From positions 49,199 to 113,198 of the forward strand of contig QNGE01000128.1 of the NCBI GenBank assembly GCA_008508345.1: 64,000 nt of DNA, given 5' to 3'. This document shows positions 37,701 through 52,700 of the stretch, piece after piece. This DNA is from Paragonimus westermani. Lineage: Eukaryota; Platyhelminthes; Trematoda; Plagiorchiida; Troglotrematidae. Position 1 is the stretch's first letter, and each line of letters starts with the position of its first letter. Below the pieces are notes generated by a model. It did not search any database, was not told the DNA's origin, and worked only from the letters and a program-made list of their open reading frames with translations. A program made the translations under genes and the position numbers.

Positions 37701-40700
37701 GTCAATGACGCGGCGGTCAGCACGGTTGCCACACCATTGGAATGGCGAGAGTTCAAATCCCGGCCGTGGCAAGGATATGCACCACTGACGAGCTCTAATG
37801 AGAGTGAAACTCGAGTCTAGTGCTTGTTTTCGAAACAGGCTGGCTGAATGCGGAGGCTGCTATCAAATGTGGGGGATGTTCAAGTTGAAAAAGGTTAGCA
37901 TTGAAAACAGTAAATTTATGGCAAGTTGCAGACTACTAATGCGTAGAAGGTAGTCAATGATTAGACCCGCAACATTGCCATTCAAACGCACGCACTGTTA
38001 TGCACCCGTAAACTTCTTAATCTCCAGTATTCATCCAAACGTACTCACAGAAAAAACGAACCCCCGCTGGTCGGGCCATTTGGAGGTAAGCCTATGTTGT
38101 AAATTAAACGAATATTTAAGAGTTAAAACTGAGTTACGAGCAAGCAGTCCTATTTCTACTGCATTGTACTTGCTATCAAGTGTGCTCCCTGTTACAATCA
38201 TCATCCACGCTCGTTCGATGGAAAGAGATGGCACAGAAGTGTATCAAACCCTCAGCCGTCTTTTGCTATGTGAAAGTGCTCACCTCACAGATAAAAGTTA
38301 CTAGAAATGTCACTGGTAATTGAGGATAAACTGCTCAATTTCTTCGAGCGTTTCCGACTTTTTTGGAAGTCGTTATCAAGCATACAATTAAGTAATCTTC
38401 AAAACAACTTTTCTTGGGGTTGGGTGGCGGAATTTGTCTCTGCTCATTGACGTAAAACAGGACCTTAAGGTTGTAATGGAGCCTAAATTTGAATTTTCTT
38501 CACCTGGAGCAATGATGAAGTACAGCAACCACTATAAGTTAACTGTAAGACGGTCTACTTGAGCGTAGAACCGAAGTTGGATGGGACACAGGATAGATAA
38601 GCCATGTTTGTAAAAACTAGCAGGTATGTGTGCTTTTTAGGCTCTAGCTTTGGTGGATGAAGCAAAACACGGCTCCCAATTTTAGTTTGATTCTAGCTGA
38701 TCACGTCAGCAACACTAGGTCAGCCATCCATTAATCATAATCCAAATTGGTAAAAAGCAGACGGTGGCCATCGCAGTTTTATCAGACTAGGGTAAGTTCA
38801 ACAGATCGAATTCAAAGATTTTATTCGAGGTGATACCATGATCCAGTAACCCGGCTTAATGAAAAATGAGTCATCATTTTCGACGAAGCGTAGCCTCCTA
38901 AAAATCTTCTGATGAAATCCAAAACCGCATGAAGTTGGCCGGACTGAATTATCATTTTATCGGATGAACCTTTGACTATTGGATGATTATCAAATTGACA
39001 TTTCCGGTAGAAAAGTTCATTCGCGAAACTGTTAGCGAAGGTCTTTGTGTTAAATCATTCTTCGAATTTTGCGTTTGTATTACAAATATTTCGCCCTCAT
39101 TGTGTGAGGTTTTGAACATCCAGACGTTTACACCGCCGCCTTTATGCACTGATGACGTTGCCTCGGTTGGTAGTGAGATGTTTCCAGTCAAAATGTTAAG
39201 CTTAGCAGACAACCGAATACCATGAACATCAGTCCGAGCAACTTTGGAGCCTGAGGACAATGATATATCCATCATACGTTGGTACACAACCTCTCAACAT
39301 TCGGATAGCAGTTTCATTAGCCAGTCTCTCACCCTTGAGTACCTCAACCGAAGATATGCTCTCCGGGTTTGAGCTCAACAGTAATAACAGAATAGTAGGA
39401 ACTCAAATTCCAAACTATTTATCAATAAATTAATCACCGTTTAGTTGATCTGATATGGTCTGCATTTTTGGTTTGTCCGATAAGTCCTAATCGCAGGGTT
39501 ATCACTCAAGATCACACAAACGGTTAATACCTACCTCGAGCTAATCGAATAGTCTGAGCAGTACTCGCAAGTGATGTTTGTTTGATTTTTTCACTCTCGT
39601 GCCAAGTGGTGAGATTGACTCATAATCTGCACCGTAATGCTAAAATACTCGGCTGCTTTTCCATGTTTGCCATAATTTTACTTGAGCTAATCCGGTTATT
39701 AGGTGATAAACGAGCAGCGAATATAACGCTTGATCGTACGAACTTGCAAATTAGTACTGTATAATGAAAATAGGCGAAAAGCGAATGTCCATCATTTTCG
39801 TGATCATTAAGATTGCGGTGTTTTCTTGGCTTCGCGCTAACAGCATGCCCTACCTTAGATGCTGAGTCATGTTCATGTCAATTTGGTCATCGCAGCTGGT
39901 CACTCTAGTGATGATAAGCGAAGGGGTTGTCCTGATAAACTGAGCGTTCCCAGAATCCGGATGAGTTTGATCACATTTTACCAGCGAGAATCGTCAGTAG
40001 GAGTCAAACTAACACAGGTGGTGAGATCTTCATTTTGAGCGTTGCATGCGATGGATCGTAAAATTAGAGAAGAGTGGAGATGAAGGGTTTTAGCGCGTGA
40101 CTGCTTCATAACTTGTGAGGACAACCGTGCGATGGACTGCAGTGGTAGGAGAAGACAGTGTTACATAATGCCTGTATGACTAGCAGTAACGTAAACGATA
40201 TCAAACAGAATTTGTAGTAGGAATACATAAGGGCATACTTCTGGATATTACGAAGACCCATGGAAAGCTCAGCGAAATCCGGCTGTTAACAGTAAACGAT
40301 GTGTGCTAAAGAACTCACGAAATCGTCACCCTGCTGTGTAATCAACTTTGGCTTTTCCGTACGATGAGAGTTATTACATTGTTGATCAAAATAATGAGTA
40401 GGACAGTTAGCGTCAATCAACCGGCACGACTTCATAGTGGGAAGTGTTTTACTGTGGTTTTTGAATGACTGGGATGTTCTTGGCTGTCTATGGACGAGTC
40501 CACGATTGATCACTTTTCACGAAAGCCAGCACGTTCTTCGAGGTATCGTCCACCCAAACACGTTATTCCTGGCACTGTGTACGAATGAACAGAAAAATCA
40601 CCCACGCAATCACTGTGTTTGTCTGGAAGACGTCTGTGTTATTGTTCTCGTACATATATTGATACCGGGTTGGCACACATTTGTTGAATGGCACTGAACC

Positions 40701-43700
40701 GTCCCCTCATTCCGTACTGTTGAAAGTTTTGTGACGCTTTCTTGTTTTATCTGTTGCCACGTGTAAGAAGACGTCAGGCTTGGAGGAGATAGTGCCCACA
40801 ATTGCGGAGCCTAGAAATGCAGTAAGTAACTTCAAAGATATTCTATCAGGAATGTTACAAGGTGGCCAACTCAAGGTAAACAGAGAAAATTTGGGGTAAT
40901 TTAACCTCCCTCCATACAAGATTCCTGTAGTTAGACAGGGTCTTGTTATTTCGGCCTGTTCGATTATTCCAGTAAGATAATGTCACGAGTGACTTTTCTC
41001 GTATTGAGTTCTCGTTGCTAACACCATCATTGATGTTATATTGATAACCCAACTTACCTCTTCTAATCGAGTGGATTGTGACTCCCACATGGATTGAGTG
41101 AAGAAGTCTGGAAAGCTCACATTTTCATTGAATCGCTCATCCTAAAGGTCTTATAATCTCCCTTTTCTGTTCAACTTTTCTGAATAGAATGGCGGCTGTC
41201 CAAGCCACCCTCAGTACATCATTTGATCGCCAAACAGTGTGGTGTTTATCAGTTATCGTATTGAGCAGGATGGAAGTGTGTTGAAGGTCGTAAACGGAGT
41301 TGAGGGGAAATTATGACTAGTTGAATGACTCCTATTTATCGAAGGTCATATAGATGACCTAAATAATAGCAAACAACAACAACCAATTTCTTCACTCATT
41401 CTGAACGAGTGGGCACTCAGAGGGGCATTTATGTAGCAATTCAACTAGTCTGAGCTTTGCATGGGCAATTTACTTTGGCTGTTTGAGTACTGCAAAACAT
41501 TCTGCTCCACGTATATTGGCATAACTTAAGTAAGGAGCTGGGGGGCTTTCGTTAAAAAGTCATGGAGCTTACGGAAGACAGAACGTTGGGATATTTCCAA
41601 CACAACTAGTCTTGTTCCGTCATCAGTTCTGAGCTGATCCAGTGGTGTCTCCGTAAGACATTCATGATAAACCACGGCTCAACTAACAAACCAGTGCTTA
41701 ATAAGCCACTCGACTGATACGATGCCTTGATTCTTTTGAGACACGATCATCACTGGCATTAAGGACACATTAATCACAAGTGTCTGTTGTAATGAAAAAA
41801 CCCACACATTAGGGACCGACTATTGGAAATCTTTCAGAGACAAAAAAAAGAGGAAAGTTAACAATTTGGCAACAACCAGGAATAACAGTTGCGTTAACAA
41901 CCGGAAAGGCAAATCATATATTCTTTCAACCTCCATCACTTAGATTGCAGTCCGGAGGACCTCACAGTTATGGACTGGCTATTGATTCGTTCTATCATCT
42001 GTTGGTAAATTACATCTTTTCACAATGAACCCGACAGTCAGTATGTGTTTTCACGTTTCACTGCTTCATCTAGAATCTCTGGGTTGATCTATGGTACCTG
42101 CGACAAAAACGGGTGGCTCTGTAACACATTTGTAGCCTGTGTTACATTTGTTTCACGATCAGGAAGACCGAGGTTCAAACTCCCATCCAGATGAAGAGTA
42201 TCAGAAATGACAAAACTGTGCTAGCTTGAAAGGAATGATGATTGTGTGCTTTGGCATATCATTACTCATGCTTACACCCTGATTAACTTTATAAGGTGTC
42301 TTTAACGGAACTTTCACACCCGATGGATAGAACAGGATAGATACAGATTGTACAAAAATTATGATGACAAGAAATTCACTTTAGAAACGAACTTTCCGAA
42401 AATTTTCCAGAGTATTCCGAATGTCTGGGACAGCGCACAATACGTAAGTGGTTTTTCCAACAAGTTCGCCCCAATGCTCAAAGGAGATATCCAGCTTACC
42501 ACCAATTTAATCAATGTAAACTAATTATAGCGCTGATTTGCATATGCACTACAAATTGAAATCACCAAATTACTAAACAACGCCCAAGTATGCATTAAAC
42601 TAAACTCTCATTGCCTGCGCTGTGCTGCATAGCTTGTACGCGATGAGGCAAAATGCCAGATGGCCGGTTTGGTTGAAGGCTACAGCGACCGAGTGACACC
42701 ACAGTTAAACAGGTTCTTCCTGTTTCTGTTTCGTCCATCCAAAAAATGGAAAACACCTCAATAACTCAAGACTTGTAGACGGGTTTATGTCGTTCCTTTT
42801 GTTTCCCAGCTCCAGTTGAAGATATTTCTTAAAAAACCTTATCCTCAGTGTTTTTTCAATCAAACTGTCAGTTATATCATACCCCTATGTAGCTTTCAAA
42901 CTTTTGCCATCACAGCCATGAACGATACTCGTTTGGTGACTTGCAGCCCCATCTGGCGAGTTGCACAACTGAGTGATGACAATAAAGACTATCGAACAGT
43001 GCAACAAATAGCGCACTTTCTTCCGGGTGCTTTCCTTATGATGGCCGGACAAGAAGTGGATATTGTAAGTATGGTTTTGTTTTTCATCCATGGTGGAGTG
43101 ATCGGTTGCTTTGTGATCATAGTAAAGTTAGAACAACAATGAGGCATCCTATTATCAACTAAAAGATACCTGAGTTTCGTACTTGGCTGTTCTGTTAAAA
43201 GATAAAACAACGAGGATCTGATTGAAACAAAACAAGCGCAATTGAGTGGAAAACCAATACCCTTTTATCACGAAACAACTGTGTTCATATCAGCGACAGC
43301 TACTAAGTGACAAATATGTTACGTTTTGATTGGCGCATTCGTTATCACTTACCACGACCTTGATTCATGCAATTCGGTCGTTTAAATCCGACACGCGTCC
43401 AGACAAATTTTTTCAATCTCCACTGCGTATCGACAGGTTTGACGAATCAGCTGATCGCCGTTTCGATTGACCGTCGACTGTCTACCACAGTTTGCTTGCA
43501 ACATCTTGTACGTGAACTCTGATTGACTGAAGGTTCTCCAACCAGGAAGCCTCTTCAATACACACACTCTCTTAGGTAGTTCACAGACGTATGTCGATAT
43601 CTGAAAAAAATCAACTATCAGAGTGTTTATACATTCAAGAGACTTTTGAACACAAGAGGCTATTGGAAGTACAACGTTGGCTTGCAGGTATATACCTATT

Positions 43701-46700
43701 AACGTGCACAGTGCCGAAAGGTGGGCCACCAGAAAATGAGTTTTGGAAACACAAGGTGCGCAATTAAGGATGAAACAAGAACTTTACTAACCGCTCAACT
43801 GGTTTCGCGAATGTTGCTGTACGGCTGGCCTGACGCACTCTTTGTTACTTCTGTTTACATTTGGTTAATGGCAGAATACCTTTGGGACACGTTTCTTTTT
43901 ACAAACCCCTGTTAAGTACGTGTGCATTCAAGCATAGCAAAAATACAGATAGTCCATCACCTTGAAATATGCGAAGTAGTATATCTAGTTAGCAAGCTCA
44001 AAAGGGGGTCAATACCATATTTGAAACAGATGTTGCACACAAATGTCACAACCCAACTTGCCCACTGTTGTTGCATTTTTGTGTAGGCAAACCGACTTGT
44101 GGAGTGAACTTACGTGGAACTGTACGTAACATCATTCGTTAGTGACACGGTTACAGTTGGCTAACTGAACTGTCCATCTGTCCACGTGTCCACGGTTGGC
44201 GGCATCCGATACGGATTTGCCTGTCACAGTGACCGAAGTCAAGGGACGCCTGCGCAATTGGCTGGCGCCGCACCAATTGCGGTTCCACTAACACACCACA
44301 TATCCAGTGTAAACCCGAAGGAATAAGACCGGGAGGTGTGAAAGTGGGGCTTTTCTGTCCAGCCGGCCAATGCTGGTTAGCCACTTGATTGGCTAGTGAG
44401 GAAAGGAAACTCTTACCTCTCGGACACTAAACAGAGAGAGGCTGTAATGACGAGACCTAAACTGAGAAGAAAGATTTTTGAAGTGTAATACAAGAAGCGT
44501 TGCAGTATCGGAGTGCAGGTTAGTGCATCCGAGAGAAGATGGGGATGCAAAGCAAACATTCTCATTGAACTATGAAAAGCCAGGCAGACCATTCAACATA
44601 CAATACACCAACAAATCCGAAGAAAGGAATGGATAGAAGACCACGGACATTCAAGTTTCTTGAAAGAGGAGCGGATTAGTTGTCAACGGCCAGTCTGTTG
44701 GCCGATGCAGTCATTAACAGAAGTAGAATGGATACACTGATATGACCTACCTGAACCCAACGCACTCGTCGTCTCTTCGCCGACGTGTCCACGCATGCAT
44801 ACACACACACATCATGAAAGGTTTTATTCACTCTGAAGCGGTGGACTGAGCATCTCATTCAACAGTCTTCTGAATTTCTGGGCACGGCATCTTATCATCT
44901 TTTCACCGTAACGGTCACTCCATGGTTGTTCTGAATAATGAACGTATTTAGCACCGTTCGGTCATACTAAGCCGATTGTGTGTACACACCTATTTCGGCG
45001 TGCTGTTTGGTCAGTTTGTGTCTGAGAACTTGGCGCACTCCTTGCAAGCATATGTAGTGAGTGAAAAGTACACATGTAAAACAAGCTTCATATGCCTGAC
45101 AAAGTTTGGGGCTCAAAATACAATTTACCTACCCGTATTCGTTGTAAATTATGTTGGTAATGTGAGATTGATCGAGTTGTGGCTTACCATGTATATTTCG
45201 TGACACATTTTTGTGCGATAGGTAACTTGTTTGATATAACAGGATTTCTATTGTGACCGCACTCGTTATAATGAACAGTAATAGTGTTCTGATGAACATG
45301 AAGTTCATTGTATGTGATGGAGACATTTTAAAACAAAAACTTCTCCACTATATTGACCTTGTCAAGACGACGGGGCTCGTTCAGGCGGGACTCGACTGTA
45401 CACGTGTCAGTGTGCACCGAAATGCGGAGGATCTGTTTACACACATTCAGTGAAAAAGTAGAATTGATACACAAAAATGATCGCCGTGTGTGCACATATC
45501 TAACAGTTCGGTTCTTCCAGCTACGCAGTTTGAGTATCGGGACCCAAAGCGTAGATAACCCAAACATAAGAATTGCGGTCGAACAGGATAAATAGGATAA
45601 ACGGACAACCTTAACCAGTTAAATGTGCTAGGTTACCTTAGAACTAAAGCAAATGGTCCTTGTGAATAAAATCAGGCATAAAATGGGTTTTCGGAATGTG
45701 TCCCACTTCAACTAACTGTTAGGGGAATTACTCGGGTTACTGAATAGGTTTCTGTGGGCCAACTTCTTTCTAGACTAGTGGTAAAGTTAAATTTGGGATC
45801 TGTTCCAGAACATGGAAGTTTTCTGACATTTATCTTCCGGTTACACCACAGAAGTGTACCTCTTCAGTTCATAACGTGAGAAACGACGATGTCACTAGTT
45901 TGGGGATGAAGATCCCACGCCGTCAAAAATTCTTTAATTTATGAACCGACTGATAGTTCAGGCAAACGTCATTCTACAAATGAGTGGTTGAGGCTTTGGT
46001 TAATCTCAGTTGAACCTCCGCTATGTAGTTTCCGCCCCAAAGCCCTACCAACAAGCGCAACGAAAATTCAGGACATGGTACCTAAGTTCTTGTAGCAAGC
46101 TAAACCAACACTTAGCCAGCGCGCAATCGCATAGATTTACTGCTACTTTCATAGTTGGGTAGACGGACAGAATTTACTAATTCAAATGTAAAACAATCGG
46201 TCCCTCTGATCCAATTCATCAGAACAGCAAGAAGGCAAACGTAGTGGAATGTTAACATTCCGGTTTATCTTATCAGCCATATCTATAGCAAAGGAGTATA
46301 GCAACAATAGTTGAACGGAGTGAATTTTAGATCAAAAGGCCGCTATCAAAGGAGGTGGACGGTGTGTACCATGAGCTTTTGCACATATAACACTGACTTT
46401 CTTTGCCCGATGGGCGCAACTTTACTGATGACCAGAATTCAAATGTGCCCAGGTAATGGAAGTCAGAATTTTTTTGTCTCGGTTTTCATGTAATGAGTTG
46501 AACAACACAGAGGTGAGCACACTGTGTGGGTACGGGCAGTTTGTATCAGGGTGTGTGGGGCTGGTACGTTGATTAACTAAGGTAAGGAGCTTGAGTTATC
46601 ACAATACAAGAAAGGGTAACAGTTAAGAACAGGATTGCACTAAAATGGTTGCTAGCCATAACAACACTACTTTCATTCATCTAGACTTTCCATCTCGTTC

Positions 46701-49700
46701 CTTTCATGACAAAGTGGTAAACGCGCATTTCGCTTGTGTTGCAACCTTACACTATTTCATATGCGGTCTCCTACATGTGGCTGACCCCCTCGTTTTCGAG
46801 CATAACTTGTTGACTGCCGTCATTAATACTGTGTTGAACGTGACGGAATATTCAATCTCAGTCAATCTTGGGCATTGCTGTGATCATCCGAACATCTCCT
46901 GTTATTAATCTTAAGCAGATAGCTTTTGACAGTAAGTTCCCCTGTCCAGCTGAAACTATGGTTTAAAGTTAACCGGCCAAAATGTTTCTACATCCTGATG
47001 CGATCAACAGTACAGATATTTACAGTGGTTTCTAGTGGACCGTGTGTGTACATTGCGGATGGGCTTTGGGCGGAATTATTAACTGAAAGTTAAAGAATTC
47101 CTCACACTTATTAGGTTTGTTAAAAGGCTTATCTCACATAGCATTAAAATCGAAGAGCATTGTCCCTGAATCAGATTTTGTAGACGCAACATTAATCTCA
47201 CCAACATTGTGGTATACAAGAGACAAAGCACACAAGTTTCAAAATATTACGAAGGTGGCAACCTTTGAACCTAGGGAGTGCTTGACAAATAAGTCCTAGA
47301 TCGCTACTGTCAGTTCGCATTCGTTTGTTCATTTATCATCACATGACCAAGGTGTGTGAAAATGTATGGGCCACATTAGCTAATCCAGTATGTTGGTCAT
47401 CCCTCCACGGTAAATATCAACATGTAAAGCGTGAGATGGATGGGTGAATGAATCAAGCAAACCTGCATCAAACCACAGAATGCTATCTCGTCAGAAGTCA
47501 GTAGACACATGAGAATTGCTGTATTGAGCATCTCAGGAATAGTAATGTGATAGACTTGTGAAACGACTAGTTCAGAAATTACGATTTGTAGAGAAACCAG
47601 TACACTTATGTGGAGTTCTTCCCAGTGCTGAGTTGACTCAAATAATGTATGCTTTACTTAACTTTCTTGTCGAAGGCACACAAATCATGTCGAACAAGGT
47701 GTAGATCGGAACTAGTATGTGCGAAAAACGCTTCACTTTTTCACAGTGTAAGCTGCTATTGCAGAACTACTTTGTTACGAGCAGTAAGCTTGAGTCGATG
47801 AACCACTTCACCTAATCTGTTAGCAGTAAAATTCTTGTCACTTCATAATACTACTGGTGAAATATAAGCGGAAGCAGCAAAAACACGTGCGGCTTCCGCC
47901 TACTTTCTCTGTTAACGGCTTCAAAGGTGTCCGCTCATTTATGGGTAGAAAGTGCAAACTGTCACCTTGTTCTATGATTCGAAAACGTGAAAGAAGCGAA
48001 TGAACTTGTGGTGCTTGGCCATTGCTGTTTCTGTCATTCATCCTGCACCAATTGAGTTGGTTGCTTATGCAAAGCAACTGTTCTCCAGAGTCTGTTTCCC
48101 CAAATTTTGCATAGGCCATTGATCAATCCAGTATTGGAACTTCATATTTTGCAATAGTTGGGAGGGGGGCATCCTTCGTGTGCCAGTTGAGCGTTTGTCG
48201 TGTCTTCCGAGAGCGCCAACCGTTTGACAAAATCAAGAGGTTGTCAAGCCATACCCTGGGCATAAATTATGAACGGTTGTACAATCTTGTTTTGCAAAGA
48301 AAGCAGATGTCTTCTGCCAATTTAAGGACTTTGTAATCGCGAAACAGGTATTTGCAAACTTAATCCGGTAGGATATATCATTTCACGACCCTTATGCATC
48401 TACAGTGTCATCTGATGTTCTGCTTATTCAGCCTTTGCAATTTTAATTCTCTTTTTTCTCCTACTAACGTCTTTGCTTCTGTGTTATTTTTTGTCAATGT
48501 TGATATGAAAATTGATCCGATCCATATGATCAGGTTCATGACCGTTGGTACGTGAACGGTTGAGTACTGTTAAGGGCATAGTGGATGTGGCGGACAAATG
48601 ACGGGTTAAGTTCACTCGGTCAGTTGAACGTTTATCATAAAGTACCCCTTATACACGTCTCTACATCACACAGTTCAATAAGTGTAATTCGTGTTAGACT
48701 GTGTCTACAATTAGAACTTAACAAGCTATACTCTGCTTGGATGAAAATTTGTCCACGACGTGGCTATAAACATCCTAATTTCTGTATGAAAGAAATGCGC
48801 CTCTGATACGAAAACCACCACAATTCATGCGTCCTACAAAACCCAATTTCCGTACTTTCGGAGATAAATTAAGTGTATTCATTGTTCAGTGTAACATGGC
48901 TGACAGCCCGTTATGCCCTCATCTGTCACTTTAGTCAACGATTGTGTCCGGTAAACCACACTTCTAACGTGCATCGTTTAATGTTTGTTGACGCTCCTCT
49001 GAGCCTGTCTCAAAAACAGTCTGGTGCGAGTGTGAACTACAGACCATCACTTGAGACACGTCTGGTCTTCAAGACTAATCACGCTACGTCTAAGTTAGGA
49101 CGTGTGGGATAGGTCACCTTGTCGGTAGTTGGCTATACACGCACTTCATACCGAGTGGAAGTAATAAATGTTATGGCATTCTGATTTCCATCGCAGTGGT
49201 CAGGTAAACGGGATTACCGAATTGTCGAAGTTTTCACTGAACTCCGCAATACCTGACTTCTGTTGAGATGTAAGATAAAAAGAGGCGGACAACACAAAAT
49301 CACCACACTGAGAAAGCCGGTTAGTTAAAACGTGTCCTACTATGAAACACACTTTCCACGAAAAGCACCTTTGTCGTATTACATTGTAAATGAGGGGCTT
49401 CAAGGGAAAGGTTGGTTAGTTTTACATTCCATGGCATCTTATTCGATATGCATTTATTTACCCTGCCTGTCAAATAGAGGAATAAAAAAGACAGCTCTAA
49501 AGAGTCCTCTGTTAGCTTGTTTCCTCCGGAAGAACAAATAATCTTTTTTCAGTGATCTACATTCTCACTGTTCAACTTTCACAATTTCTAGGTAAACCGT
49601 TTAGATTTAGCGCTCAAAAAATAACGATGGCTCCCCAGTTCAGTGGACTACTTGTTTTGATGCATGCGTATAGTCGACCATAAAAATGGGAACAATCAGA

Positions 49701-52700
49701 TGCAAACATTTGAGAGCAGACTTGATCGTAACGTATGAAATCGCGCGCACACACGACCGAGTTACCTATCAGCAGCTGACACGAGTTATGCACTATTGGT
49801 CATCATGCACAGATTTCCTGTTCTTACCGGTTATTAATGGTGTTCGCTGCTGGTTGAGTATGAGTAAAATCACTTGTCAGTCGCGTCTTTTGTCTGTGGA
49901 ACAGGTTTGCTGACCTAGACTGCCATATAAAGGGGCGAGACCCGAATGATCAGCTGTTGCGTTTCCAGCACCCGTCCATCAATAGCAGGAGTGGCGGTGG
50001 AGCACAAACTAACAAAGTGTACTGAGCCCACTGGTCCAGGTTTGTCCCATCCGGTTGCCAAAGTTGACGACAGGAGGCTAACATTAGAACTGAAACCATT
50101 CCATCAGGCATTTTTGGGAACTGAGTAGACATCTCGTGATCGAACTCTATCAACTTACTTACATTTTCAGGTAAACAGACGAGAAATTTGTCACTTTTCT
50201 TGAACTGTCAGTCTCTTTCCAACCATATACAAGTTGACCAATGGTTCATTACCGTGTAAACAGTTCAAGTTCGAAGAAAATCAGTTACGTTAAGAACTGG
50301 TCTGACTTGAACCCGGTTGATAGTTCACTGATTATATTTTGCTTTGTGACGGATCTCGAGACACCGACAGTCTTACAAGCAACGGACGTCCGCGGAATTT
50401 TTAGAACCGAAGGCTGCCTAGAACTCGTTTGTTAGTGAGGATTTTTTAGTGCTGTGGCTTTTCAAACGGAGTTTCAGAGAAACACTTGAATCTGCTAAGG
50501 TCGTTCCATGCTTACTCTGTATGCACAGTGAGGGTTTATGAGCCTCCAATTTCATTATTCTGTATTTGGTGTGGTGTTCCCTAGAGCTGTATGATATCCG
50601 CCTTTTTGATCAACTTTATCTATGCGAGAACGCGCTCTTTGTTAATTCAATGATCTTCGTGGGAGTATCCTCCAGACGCTAGGCTTACTGATATAGACAT
50701 GCAGACAATACTATTTTGAGTGGCTATTCTTCTGGGGGCACTGTGGTAATGTTGGACGAATTAAATAACCTACTTCAAGATGGCAGCGTTTCGCTTTTGT
50801 CCTTCTTACTACGAACAGTCCACTCAGGGTGGTGGACCATTTCACCTATGTGAGTAGCATTATGTAGTTTGTCAGTCTATGCCATTGTTGAAGAGAGTTC
50901 AAGGGGAAACAGAGATCACTTGTTGCTTTTGCTAACGACCTCAGAATGACGTCCGTTTCTTACTGAACAAAGAGGTGTATAATGCCTGTGTAAGTTTCGT
51001 TCTGCCCTACGGTTCGCGAACGTGGCTTATCAGTAGCGTAGACGTACAGAACCTTCAGTGTTTGATTGCCACTGTTTTTGTCGCTCAGTCCTCACCAAGT
51101 TGAATGATAGTGTGGAAAACCTGATCATTCTTGTGCATATATTTCCAAAGACTACAGAAACGTGACTATTTGGTCAACTAATAAAAATGTACAGTCTATG
51201 ATGGCTAATTTACATACTCTGCTTGCCAGCCAAACGTATACGTACCTGGTGGTACTCACCAAATTTACCAATGATTCAGTAAAACCGTGAAGCGGTCAGG
51301 TGAGGACGTGGTCACCAGCTTTGATGATCTCGACAGTTTGGTTGTGTATGGATGGCAGTTGTAAGCTGTCAGGTTGAAGTATTCGTGGCCACTTAAATCG
51401 CTGTTTTGAAAACCTATCTGAAATGTCGACGTACCACAATTAGTTATGTGTCCGGTCCCATACTATTATTCTGTTCATCCATCTATTGTTGTTTTTGTTT
51501 ATGTTTTTCTGGGCCAAATTTTTCCTCGCTCGAAATACCCCTCGTCATTTTTGCGATGAATGGCAGCTCGAGCCACGGTGCCATCTGGATCTGGTCCATG
51601 ATCACTTATGGCTGAATAAATGGAATAACCCTAAACCAATACAAATACACATGATTAGCAGGGTCAATCCAGCATACATCAGACGTTACAGAATCAACCA
51701 GTAAAATACAACAAAGGTTATCAGAATGGACCGTGCAGGCATAAGCGACCTTGTGAATGCTATCCGTAGGAAGTCAAACAAAACAGTAATTTTCTTTATC
51801 TGTCAAAAACCCCGTGTTCATTGGCTAGATGGGCTTTGTATCGAATTAGGTAGGTTGTTTAGCCCCCGAGGTTCACATAACATTCCAGCATTGTTCGTCG
51901 ATATCACTTGGCGGTTATGGCTAAAACTGTTGTTCTAAGCATTCGATTGATGCTGAAGTGTGAAACTTTAAATCGCCTCAGACAGATATAACGTTTATCA
52001 AATTTGGGTCCCTTCAAAATCGACACCTGAAGTTAGCATTATGTGGGTGCTCCAATGAACATAGCTGGTAATGTAAAGTATTTTACGTATGTGCTCCGAA
52101 GCGACCTTCGAGGGCAAACAAATCCGTAACGACTACATTTTGATTACACCATTAAAGGTAGAGTCTTTTATCAGTAAGCAAAGCCCTTATCCTTGCAGTC
52201 TATCTAGTCAGGTTTTGTACCAATTGTTTAACGTAATGTATGTGCAATGTAATCAGCAGTTATCTTTAAGTACGGAGTGTATGGTGCACATAATATTCGG
52301 AAGAAATGGATCACGAATTCCTTCAGGGAAATTTCCTGATTCGCATTACAACTTTCATGCTTTCAGACTTTTGCGATTATTTTCCCTTACTTTACAATAT
52401 AAACCATTAGTCTGTTTCTACTCATGGAATGTTGTTAGAAGTATACGGAAGTAACTGTCGAACGTCTAGGGGGTCGATAATCGGTAAGTCAAATGAGGAC
52501 CGGAAAAATACACTTTCGATTGTTTTGGGAATGTACTAATGAAAGTATTCACTGAATTCAAAGTTCACCGAGTGCCTTTTCCAGCATTAAATAAGGATCT
52601 GAATGAATGAATAATTATTTCGGAAGCGAACCAAAGCGTAACATTTGCCAGTTAAGAGGACGTGACAGTTGTGTGTAGGCGCTTAGCATCGCGCAGTTGA

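Larger units (their letters stand above)
37249..42915 (+). other. Intron 6
   Basis: 5.7 kb, phase 1. It starts with a head-to-head pair of ribozyme repeats (37339-37901), then a partial copy at 39405-39590 and a doubtful one at 42115-42210. The remaining sequence is unrecognised. At 38976-39287 both strands are open, which I take as chance. Confidence 0.7.
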
